From: Agelaius tricolor
Lineage: Eukaryota; Chordata; Aves; Passeriformes; Icteridae
DNA: 64,000 bases
Assembly (NCBI GenBank): GCA_023055355.1
Contig: JALJCS010000015.1
Coordinates: 16,233,516 to 16,297,515, forward strand
Direction: 5' to 3'
Part shown: piece after piece, positions 11,536-21,783 of the stretch
Layout of the letters: each line of letters opens with the position of its first letter
Numbering within the stretch: the stretch's first letter is position 1
The notes under the pieces: model-generated
Database searches by the model: none
Seen by the model: only the letters and a program-made list of their open reading frames with translations
What the model was told of the DNA's origin: nothing
Made by a program: the position numbers and the translations under genes

Positions 11536-13924
11536 AGACAACCCTAAATGAACAATTTTTCAGCCCTTCATATTACAAACCAAATGCTGTCCTGAGTGCA
11601 CCCCTCTGCTTTGCACAGGCTGAGCAATGCCAGCACATCCTCCAGGATTTAAGGCTGTGATATTCAGGGGGGGCCTCAGGGAACAACTGATCAGGTTTTT
11701 AAAGGTATTTAGATACCAAACTCCCATTGATTTTGAGACTGGCTACACGTGTGGAAATCTTGCTATTGCTTTGCTGTTTTATCTTTCTTTGCTCAAGGCA
11801 GTGCTAAGAATGATAGATGTGCCATAATTAAAAATATACATGGAAAGCTCAACCCACATATATCTGGCCTTCTTTATTTCTCTTCCACCTAGGAAGTCCA
11901 GACCTCTTGCCTCAGTGTCAAAATTGGATCATTTCTTTCCCTCGGATAAATTAGCCATTTTTTTCCAACATTCACACCACTTTTTGTGGTTCCTGATCTG
12001 AACCTAATCCCTAAGTTTTTGTCTTTTGAGTATGGGACTTGAAGCCCAGTCTGCTGGGGCTTTCTCTGCAGCTTCATTTTTGCTTTTATCTCTCCCAGTT
12101 TTTGAAGGCTAAATGAGCAAAGCCTGCCCAGAGCCCAACACCAGCCTTGGCAGGTAGCTCAGAGGTGCCTGCATGGCTCACACAACAGTGGAGGGCACAC
12201 AGCTCCTCAAAACTTTTTTTTGAGGCCACAATCACAAAAGCAATGACTTTCTGGCAACTCCTGAACATAAAGGCTAAAACCATAGGCTTTTCCTGCAGAC
12301 AGGATAGATGCTTGCAAAGGGTTTTGACCTACTTTTCTTTACCCATAATGCAGATTCCAAACGCTTTGGCTACTCATGGTCAGCATTCAAATGCTAAATG
12401 TTCCTGTATGCTCCCACACACATGCTGTGGCCTGAGACAGAGCAGGAAAATCATGGTATAAAAGTAATAATCTGGATTCTAATTGTTGACTGGCACATGA
12501 ATATTTGAACTGGAGAAGGTCCTTTCTCATGCTGAATATGGTAAAAGGGTACAGGAGGGTTAGAAACCTCTGAGGGGTAGAAAGAGTCAGTTTGAACAGA
12601 AATTTGTAGCCAAGGCAGCATCCCTGAGGAATGTTTTATAAGGGATGAAATGGGCTTGATTTTGCCCTCCTATCAGAGTGGCACCAGCATGTGCTTCAGT
12701 AATTCTTTATGTACCTCTTCCTTACGGGAGGCTTGGGGCTGTGTTTCTGTGCTTCTGTGGTTTTAGTTATTTGTTGAAAAGGTGTGATGAGATCCACAAC
12801 CAGCAACCTGTTGAGGCCATTTCCATGCTGGAGCTGAGACCCAAAAGTACTGAGTGCCTGAGGAACAGTAGGGGAAGGGAGCAGAAAAACAGTGATTGTT
12901 ATAACACAACACACTTGTGATGACATTTGTTGATTATCTAAAGATTAGGCACCAAGTCCAACTCCACTTGCAGTCAACAAGAAAAACAAACTGCCTCAAA
13001 AGGGTAAATCAGCCACCCAAAGATGGAGGGATCCTGGAGGATTTGGATGCAGGAGATTGCTGATTTCTGAACAAGTCTCAAGCAGGATGCCCAAGCTATG
13101 CCAGAAGCCACCCTGATCCTAGTAATGCATAAATTACTGGAAGCTCCTGCAGTTGCTGAAATAACGTGACTTGACTGTAAACAATACAAGTAGAAATCAG
13201 TGATTTCTTTTTAAACACACTGCATGGAAGCAAGATGAATGCAAGCCAAAAACCCATGTGGCTCTGTGATAGATCACACTGTATCACAGCTAGGAAGAAA
13301 AGGCTCATTCCTGGCTTCAGCATGGATGCTTGCTGCTGAAGGTAGTAAAAGTCCAGCTAAAGTTATTTTACTAGCTTGTAAGTAACAGCCCTCCCAGATC
13401 ATAAATTACTTTCCTATAGGAATTTACTGTTCAGGGTAAGATGAACAACTCTAAAAAGTAGCCTGATGATGCTGTCCAAATGAATTTCATTGCAGGATGA
13501 GGATTGTGGGATTTATGGTGTGGTTTTGTTCTGTACTCCCACGTTCCTGACAGGTTAAATCACCAAAGTAGCCAACTGGCCAGAGCCTGCTCCAGCCTGC
13601 TCTGGTGAGTAAGGTGGTGTAGTGCACCATAATGGGAATTCTAGACCCCAAACACTAAATGGTTGAACGTGGCAAAAGCTTGGGCTGCTCTTTAGGACAC
13701 CATTTTCTCAGGGCTCATCATGTTCTTGGATTGTGAAACAGCTTAGCTGGAACCAGCAGAGCTTGGACCTGGGAGATGGAGAGAACAGCCCTTGCTCCTT
13801 CAAACAAAACTCTTGCATGAAACCTCCTTCTTTTGATGAGCAGGGCACAGCAAAAACCCCCAACAGCCAGGGGTGCCCATTCTAAGAGTGTCCTGGGTGA
13901 TTTTCCCTCTACAGGTGGGGGGGA
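11536..13924. other. Unique DNA, nothing recognised
   Basis: AT-rich sequence with short chance frames on both strands. No named repeat and no exon were found. Confidence 0.55.
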
Positions 13925-14027
13925 GGAAGGAAGGAAGGAAGGAAGGAAGGAAGGAAGGAAGGAAGGAAGGAAGGAAGGAAGGAAGGAAGGAAGGAAGGAA
14001 GGAAGGAAGGAAGGAAGGAAGGAAGGA
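13925..14027. repeat. (GGAA)n microsatellite, about 25 perfect copies
   Basis: About 103 bp of uninterrupted GGAA follows a G-run at 13917-13923. This homopurine/homopyrimidine tract can in principle form triplex DNA. Each unit contains the ETS-family core GGAA. Long perfect arrays mutate fast, so length is probably polymorphic. Open frames through it (Lys-Glu-Gly-Arg or Leu-Pro-Ser-Phe repeats) are by-products of the array. Confidence 0.98.
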
Positions 14028-16290
14028 TCAGTAATCAAGGTGAACCAGCTCACAGCAGTCCTGCCTATGAAAGCCAGCCTTGAAGAATACGTTATACCAG
14101 GGACTGAGCATAAAAATGTTGATCTACTACAAAAATCACTGGTTTAGCAGTAGATTATTTCCCTCCCTTCCAAGGAACAATTTCCCCTTTTTCCTTTTCC
14201 TTCCCCACACACCTGCACACACAGAGTGACACTGACATTCTCTTACCCTTCAAGCACCCCCACCCAAGCACGGGTGGGTACCCTGGGCACTCTGCCCTCA
14301 CCCCCAGAGTGATGGGGTCTGGTGGAGTTAACAGCAGAGGGCAAAACAAAACCCAATGCACACAGTAGATTTCAGTGGAAGAAACTCTTGCACTGAAGAG
14401 TATTTAGATAGTGAGACACAAATATGTGAAGCCTTCCCTTGGGGGAAAAAAAAAATTAGCTTCATTGCGTCCTCCAGCCTGCCTAAATCTTTTGGCACAT
14501 TTCTGAATATTGCTGTGCTAATGAGGTAAGGAGCAGCCAACATCCAAATAAATTCCAGCAAGAAGTTCCAGTTTACTTTAAAGTCATTGACTCTCTTAGG
14601 AGGAGGTCAAGGCAAAGTTATTTGGTCGTGGTTTTTCTTCTGCTTCCTGTTTTAAGTTACCAAGTTCTTGTACCGTCAAAAAAACTGCTGACTTTACCCC
14701 TCAGGTGTCTGGGCTAAAGTGGAAAATGAGCTGCTCTTTCTTTCCCCTCCTCCTCTCTCTCTCTCTGTCTTCCTCCTTCTGTGTGTTCCTTTGGGGTTTT
14801 CTTAGGGACAGGTACACAGCAAACAGCCCCCAGAACATCCTTAAGGGACAGGACATACAAGTTTTACAGATTTTAAAATACAGTTGGGAAAGAAACTGGC
14901 CCTTTTAAGGCTCCCCTGAATACAACAAGAATATAAGCACCCCAAATAACACAGAGGCAGCTCTGGAGATGGACCTGGAGACCAGAGATGGACATTGGAG
15001 CCTTCAGACCTTACCCAGATGGGATTTCTCAGTGTCCAAGTTTTGATAGTGTTAAGATCTGACAAATTACTTTGACTTGTTGTGACTACAGCCATACCTG
15101 AGACTCAGATGAAATTTGGGTTCACATTTTTACAAATTTGAAAATGTGGATTTTTTTTTTCTTGAGTCATATGTTTTTAAAGGACTGCCTAAGATTCACA
15201 GAAAAGTCAGTGCAGAATAACTCCCCTGAATAAGTTAAAGCCTCTCCTGACCTCACTACTAAAGTATTTGAGGCACTAAATGAAACAAGGCATAAGTGAA
15301 AAAAAAAAAAAAAAAAAAAATGTTCTGTGGACATGCTACAGCATCTCTTTATCTTCACAGCCTGAAGAGGGTGGAGCACAATTAGCTCATCTGTGAGAAA
15401 TTTGGGCAGGCAAGAAGCTTCAATCAGTATTACATTCAGCTCCAGACCAGGATCCTGCTGTCCCATGCATGGCAGCTTAGAAAGCATCAGCTGAGCAGGG
15501 AGCTCATTGCTGCAGGGATGGCCAGAGAAATGAGTGGGACCCACAGGGGATAAGGACACAAGGAAAACAGATGCCAAGAGATGCCCTGGTGGTGATCAGG
15601 TTCAAATCCCCAGGTATAGCCTCAGCACTGATGATTTCCTGAGCAAGGAGCAGGTAGCAAAGGGAGCTGTCACACCTGCAATGCCCCATTCTTCTTTCCC
15701 TATATTCCCAGCAGAGGGAAAATATACAGAGCCACACAGATTTTGCACAAGGCCAGGTTTTAGCTGCCTGCAAGTCTGTCTCTCCAAGAAGTGACACTGC
15801 TCCTGAATGACTCCTTCACCCTCTGCTAGAATGGGGTGAAGCTTCCAGCCTTGGTGTAGGTTCATGGCAATCCTCAGGATGCATTCTCACCCAAAATGGG
15901 TTTTTTGAGGAATGGAAGCAGAAAGAGATATTCCCAGGCAGCTGGATGTGAGAGTATTTCAATATCCGCTCATCCAAGCTTTAATCTCTAAATTGCAAAA
16001 ACATTAACATTATTGATTGATCAGACATCAATCCAACAGGAAATTTAATTAAATTAAAATGTGTCACTGAGCAGTCCTCACACTGTCACGTATAAATCTT
16101 TGGAAATAAGTAGACAAAGACAGAAGCGATTGATACCAAGTTCCCAGCTCAATTTATCTCCCACCATTTTATTTTCCCACTGACCCCCAGTGTGCTCACA
16201 GACTCACAGGGAGACAGCCTTGTCTGCAGGGTGTCCATCTGATGCACTCCAGCACCAGAGCCCTCCATGTCCCCTGCATGTGGGTACTTA
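14028..16290. other. Unique DNA with (CT)n and a 22-A tract
   Basis: Contains (CT)7 at 14753-14766 within a longer pyrimidine tract and a 22-bp poly-A at 15299-15320. The sequence upstream of the poly-A was not recognisable as a processed pseudogene or SINE. No exon was supported. Confidence 0.55.
15299..15320 (+). repeat. Poly-A tract, 22 A
   Basis: Perfect homopolymer. No retroelement body or target-site duplication could be assigned to it. Confidence 0.9.
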
Positions 16291-16750
16291 CAGGATCAGC
16301 TAGGATTGTGCTGTCAACAGGATGAGCTAGGATTGAGTAGGCTCCAACCAGAGCTAGGATGAGCCAGGACTGAACAGGCTCAAACCAGATGGCTCTGGGG
16401 AAACAAACTTATTTCAAGGAACTGTTATGGGGCTCGCCTTAACTCAGCACTGCTCCTCCTTGTAGCAATTGTGCTGTAAGTGCACTAGTAGGCAGGGTAA
16501 CCTGGTACTAATCAGACCAGATAATTTGGTGCACAACTTCTACATGAAGTTCTTCTTCTACATGAAGAAATGGGCAATGGTAATTTGGAATGGATGTATC
16601 ATAAGAAATAAATTTGATTATGGTCTGTGTGGCCAGCTGGATGAGCTGGGATTGAACAGGCTCAAACCAGATGGCTCTGGGGAAACAATCTTATTTCAAG
16701 GCACTGTTATGGGGCTCCCCTTAACTCAGCACTGCTCCTCCTTGTAGCAG
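16291..16750. repeat. Unclassified mosaic tandem repeat, 282-bp period
   Basis: Block A occurs twice (16358-16467 and 16640-16749; 110 bp, six differences by hand alignment, about 95% identical). It is separated by block B (about 16469-16639), giving a 282-bp period. Upstream, 16291-16357 is a scrambled short unit: it joins the first bases of B (TTGTGCTGT) directly to B's tail (CAACAGGATGAGCTAGGATT), as if B had lost its middle, and then carries partial A heads. Block B also has an internal 18-bp-period duplication of CTTCTACATGAAG (16537-16549 and 16555-16567). A second copy of B lies at 19231-19400. No TG...CA ends, reverse transcriptase or known SINE head were recognised. It may be a piece of an LTR element, a minisatellite or a local satellite seed. 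Confidence 0.85.
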
Positions 16751-18235
16751 ATTTGTCCCCATAGGCAGGAGGGTCCCGGAGAAAGGCTGAGAAGTCCCTT
16801 ACATTAAATAATTTATTCCTGGGCTGAGCATTTTGCAGCATCCAGCAGTGCCAGAGTCCCCACCAGAGCACAGACATGTGTGGGTATTAGCAAGGTGCTG
16901 AAATGGATGATTAAGAAACAACTCTGTACCACAACTTCTTTGGAGTACTATAAATCATTACAGCTGACTGAATAACACAAAAAGAGATTAAGAAATATTT
17001 TCTCCAATTCATTTCTGAACAGCAGTGGGTTTGGTTTGCTGTCACTTATGACAGGATGATATTTACTGTAATTTATTATTACTGTTGCTGCTGTTCCAGC
17101 AGCCACTGGCTATTCATAAGGAAGTTTGAGAAGCTGGGAAGTTCATAGAGTTGGTGGGTTTTTTTGCTAAAGTGTTTTTTTCTACCTGACAGGGTGTTGT
17201 TTTTCCCCCAACATCTGTTATTCTCCTTCCCAAGTGCCAGTGTCCTGAGGGGAAACCGAGGGGCCGCACGTGACTGCGCTCACGCACTGGGGGACAGGGA
17301 AGAGCAGAAGGGAAGGAGTCAGCAAATGGTGCTGGGTGAGATGTCTTTGCTTGCAATGCAGCATGGGGAAGGAAGGAAGGGAAATTAAAATCAGTATTTA
17401 CAGACAGAAAAATCCAGCACTAAGCATTTTGCAGAAAGAAGACAAACAAACAGTTGGTTACCCAGGTGAGTGGTACCCACCATGCTCACCATGTACAGAC
17501 TCCTGTAGACTCTCTGCCTCTCTGTCTGTCCAGCACCAAGCTGCATGTGAGTGCTGCTGCCTTCAGAAACCACTTGAATTATTTCAGGGTTTACTTCCTC
17601 TAATCTTACCAAATCCAAACTCCAATTGCATTTCTTGAGAGCCATCCTCTAAACAAATACTGAGGTAATACCAATTGGCTTGTGACTAGATGTGAAAATA
17701 GAGCTGTCTCAGCATGGAGTCCCACAGACAGGGCACAGATTTTTGCTGTCTCCACCTCCCACTTGTAGCACAAGTACAATTTTCATGCCTCTGTCAGAAG
17801 TGTCAACCTGGGGAAGTTGCAATGAGCAAGCAAGGAGAGGAGCGATGAATTAACTTGACAACAGGAATTGCTGCTGATAAATCTCTTAAGAATTTGATCC
17901 ATAAAGGTTTGTTTCACTGTGGTCTGTGATAGGGGTGGCAATTTTTGGGGTCTCCAGCAGCACGTGGTGTGTGTTTCAGCTCAGATGCATATCTGCTTTG
18001 CAAAGGAAAATCCCCACAGCACAGAACAGAACAAGTGAGCTCAGCTGCATGGGGAAATGGATCTGGAACTGCATTTAGAGGCAGTGATTTATATATAAAT
18101 TATAAAGTGTGTCAATTCCCGACACCCATTTATATGGAGTTTGTCAGACCCAGCTCTGGAACGTGTATTGCCTGCAGAAACCATACAGAAAACCTAAGAG
18201 GCTGCTGTAAACCCTGGCGTGTGAAAGGCCCCAAA
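16751..18235. other. Unique DNA, nothing recognised
   Basis: No gene or named repeat was seen. A short CpG-containing stretch at 17255-17285 is too small to call. Confidence 0.5.
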
Positions 18236-18560
18236 CCAGGATTTAATGGATTAGTAAGGCTGAAAAGGACCATCACAGTCATCTGGTTTTGCTTCCTATG
18301 TAACACAGCTAAAGAACTTCACCCACTCACTTCAGCATCAAAGCCATAACTTCTGCTGAAGCTATTGCATAGCTTTAGAAAGACACTCACTCTTGATTTA
18401 GAGACTGAAAGCAATGCTCAATCCACCACATTCCTAAGCCAAATGTTCCAGCCATTAACTACTCTTGCTATTAAAAAGGCACACTTTCTGGGCAATTTTT
18501 TCTAGCACCAGCTTCATACAGTCAGATCCTGCTCCATCCTTCCTCGCTGTATTAAAGAGC
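18236..18560 (-). mobile_element. Ancient CR1 LINE 3' end, antisense
   Basis: Read on the plus strand it follows the reverse complement of an old archosaur/turtle-type CR1 3' region. It begins GGCTGAAAAGGACCATCACA-GTCATCTGGT and continues with a CCTATGTAACACAGCTAAAG-AACTTCACCCACTCA block. CTTGATTTAGAGACTGAAAG, a TCCACCACATTCCTAAG block, CCAGCCATTAACTACTCTTG and GTATTAAAGAGC then follow in order. The order is unbroken over about 320 bp. The element therefore lies on the minus strand, with its 3' end at about 18236. It includes the end of ORF2 (the LPxxVVDS-like segment) and the 3' untranslated tail. Divergence is high, so the insertion is much older than the one at 775. Confidence 0.88.
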
Positions 18561-19230
18561 AGGTAATGGTCAGGTTTAAGTTGTGTGCACTGTCCTATGA
18601 ATCACTGCATCTTTTCTCAGACAGTCTTGGAAATACACCACCTGAGAGGATTTATGAATGCACAAATAATTGACAATATCATTTGCAAGAGAATAACCAG
18701 AAAAATTCCCTCTCTTCTGATAAAAACTTCTGTGCATTTTTGTGTGTATATCCGTGTTTCATTTTGCTTTTAATCTGATGACTCTGAGATGATATGGACA
18801 AAGAGATGCAGGTAAATATGTGTCACACAGATCTCTCCCCCAGAACATTAGTAGAGGCATAATTCTGTGCATCAAAGCACAGTCTGTGTCACATCCAGCA
18901 CAGACACTGAACAATGTCCCTTTAGAAAGGGCAGAGGGTGAGAGTAGCTTTATGACACTATTGATTTATTCTGTGCCTGCAGTTAAAAACTATACCCAGA
19001 CAGACAATAAAAATAACTGCTCTAACCATATAACAGCTTCCTGCTACTAAAATGGATTTTACACTTAAAGGCATGGAGGGCTTTTCTTTTTTTCCTTAAG
19101 TCTCAATTATGACTTTTTCTGAATAAATGGAAATGAGAAATTGTCAGAACTGGTTTAATTCTCATGTTGTGCTTTTTTTTCTGCTTGCCTCTGTGTTTAA
19201 AAAGGCCAGGATTATTTTCCCATTGCAAAG
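18561..19230. other. Unique AT-rich DNA, nothing recognised
   Basis: No feature supported. Confidence 0.5.
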
Positions 19231-19400
19231 TTGTGTTGTTAGTGCACTAGTAGGCACAGTAACCTGGTATTAATCAGACTAGATAATTTGGTGCACAACT
19301 TCTACATGAAGAAATGGGCAATGGTAGTTTGGAATGGATGTATCATAAGAAATAAAATTGATTATGGTCTGTGTGGTCAACAGGATGAGCTAGGATTGAG
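19231..19400. repeat. Dispersed copy of block B of the 16.3-kb mosaic repeat
   Basis: About 170 bp aligns with 16469-16655 with roughly a dozen substitutions (about 93% identical by hand count). It lacks the extra 18 bp present in the 16.5-kb copy and ends with CAGGATGAGCTAGGATTGAG. That ending matches the tail of the truncated unit at 16317-16338. No block A flanks it. The two loci are 2.5 kb apart in the same orientation, so either local duplication or independent insertion of the same family is possible. Confidence 0.88.
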
Positions 19401-21753
19401 GTTGTGACCTTAGATTTGAATGATAAAATGATATATAGAGCAGCAGAATTATCTCCTAGAATACCTATTTTCATCCCAAGGACTCCATAGCTTTGCACAC
19501 TGAGATTTGGGCAAGCTGCAAGTGCTTGGCAACACAACACTGGTGTCTTAAGCAGGCTCCTAACAGGCTTCTATTGTAATTAACCAGTTTCCATGATAAT
19601 AGGGAAGGAATCTTAAAAATGGAAGCCCTGGACTGTGTGGACATGAATGGATCAATGAAATGTTTTAAGACCATATAAGCCTCCCCTGAGGTCTTTATCA
19701 AGATCCCTGAGGCTGCTGAAAGAAATGAAGATGACAGGACAATGGGTCTGTGAGGTGGCACCAGAGGCAGCTGGAGAGGTCCTGTCTCTCTGTTGGGACA
19801 GTTTTGGCTAGAAATGAAATTAGTCAGACCAGGGGAATTCTTGATCTGAAACTTGGGCTTTTTTTTTAGATTTTTGTCAGCAGGGCCAGTTCTCTGCTCC
19901 AGTTTATCAGTTCACAAAGAAGAACCCATGGCACAAAACACAGGCAGTGAGGGGACACAAATGAAAGCCCAGAACAGAAGGGAAAATCCCAAACTGTGTG
20001 AAAGACAGTGTGAGACAGGATGAGGTGGTCAGGTAGAGCAAGGAGAGATGTGCACCACAGCCTGTTTCTCTGCAGAATGGAGATGAGCAGCCTGGGTGCA
20101 GGAAGTCGGACAATAAAAGGAAGAGAGCATTGGGCTGGAAAAAAAATGCTCAGAAAGGGAAAAAGAAAAGGAGGAGGAATCTGCTATTCAAGTGTCATTC
20201 CCTTTCCAAAGGTTTTATGATTTGGGAGATACTGCCTGAATGACACATAATGTAGATATTGTAATGTGATCTCTTGTCCCTGGAGATGGTCTCAGAAATT
20301 AGATTATTACATGAGCATGGCTTTTATAGAAGTGAGCAAACATTGTAATAAATGAACTCAAAGAGTGAGAAAATCAAGATTGGACTCTTCACATTTGGCT
20401 GGGGGATTTTTTCCACTTACTTATGCTCTGTGATAAAGCTTAGATACATTAATTAACTTGCTTTAAAGTTGACTTATTGAATATGTTTGGAAGATATATT
20501 TTTGTTTCAATCTGTAAAGCATACAAATAGGAATGTTTACACAGAAAATGACCCTGTGGAAATTGTATACTTCCACCCTAAAGAGAGAAGATTTTTTTCA
20601 GCTTTGTTTTCACACGTTCTTTTGGGGCTTCTGGCATTGGAAACTTCATTTCTTGCAGTGGGGGTCATTGTCTGCTGAAACCCTCATGGGACATGACACT
20701 GAAAACAGGGGTCTGATTTCTCTGATTTTCAGATAATGGTCAACAGAAAATATCTAAGATGGAAGTTAAAATTTTCCTTTCAGCTACAGGTCCATTGTTA
20801 ATCTTCATTGGATCTTCAACTCCTCTGGACAAGCCAGGATCTGGCCCTTGAGTGCTTACACACAGCTCCTCCCTCACCCAGGATTTGTCACACAATTTCA
20901 AGAGCACAATTTCCCAATGAATCACTCCTCTCTGTTCCTTACACCTCACTTTTATTTTTATTACTTTTTGGGAGCATGATTGTTTTACAGCCTTTCAATC
21001 ATCAGCCTCTTCTGAGGGTTCCAAATGTTGAAGCAGTTTCAAACCCACGTGGTTTTAGCACTCAGCTCTCAGAGCTGTTTTTCCACACGGTGCTGTGGGA
21101 CCCCTGTGCAAAGACATCAGGGATGGCTCCCAAATCCCACCTGCATGGATGGCTGCTCTCCAGCTCCCTCCATGCCTTCAGTGCTCAAGAGCAGCTCAGA
21201 CAGGACTTTAAATGGGGGTTCATGGCCCATTGAAGAAAGGTGCAGCAGAGCTTTGTCAGCCTGTGGTGAAATCTTCACCCCTCTGGCTGGGATGCTTAAC
21301 TGGGAGAAGAATTTCTCTCTGAAAATCCCAACAATCTCTGCAATGTTGGAAAAAATCTTTATGGGGGAGTGATCCCTTCTGGTGCTTTTCAAAGCCTGCT
21401 CTTCAGAGTAGCAGATATATTTATATTGGAGGTGGGTTGCTAAGTACAGTAACTACTCCACAGGAGCCAGGCACAACAAACCAGCTCCTCAGGTCTGATG
21501 CTGTGCTTGAGCACAGCTCCACGAGTGTGGATGGCTCCACAGCTCAATAAGTGTGACAAAACATGAATCCTGAGTAGGGAATTATTTAAGGTAGCTGTGG
21601 CATCTGGGGTTTGGGCAGTGAAGATGCTCTGCAGGAGCTGGTGTCTCCCAGAAGTAATGAATAGACTGATGAGTTTTATCAGGGAAGGGAACCATTCTTG
21701 ATATCTGCTGGTACAGGTCAGAACATTGGGTATGTCTTTGGTGACACAATAGA
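19401..21753. other. Unique DNA, nothing recognised
   Basis: Contains chance frames up to 141 codons (20808-21233) with no domain. No repeat family was recognised. Confidence 0.5.
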
Positions 21754-21783
21754 TAATGAGTCATGGAATAATGAGTCATGGCC
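21754..21783. promoter_or_regulatory. Tandem 15-bp repeat carrying two AP-1 sites
   Basis: TAATGAGTCATGGAA is followed at once by TAATGAGTCATGGCC. Each copy holds the AP-1 (Fos/Jun) consensus TGAGTCA, at 21757-21763 and 21772-21778, next to a TAATGA core. The spacing of 15 bp is about one and a half helical turns. A recent slippage duplication is the simplest origin; whether it is bound is unknown. Confidence 0.35.

Noticed and set aside
13833..14147. Open frames through the GGAA array (Lys-Glu-Gly-Arg repeats, and Pro-Ser-Phe-Leu on the other strand)
   Set aside because: Produced by a tetranucleotide microsatellite that has no stop in these frames; not coding.
15241..15320. 22-A tract as the tail of a processed pseudogene
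   Set aside because: No recognisable gene body, poly-A signal spacing or target-site duplication upstream.
16469..16747. 92-codon frame across the mosaic repeat as a gene
   Set aside because: It lies inside a repeat with a dispersed copy and substitutions that often change residues; kept as a repeat observation only.
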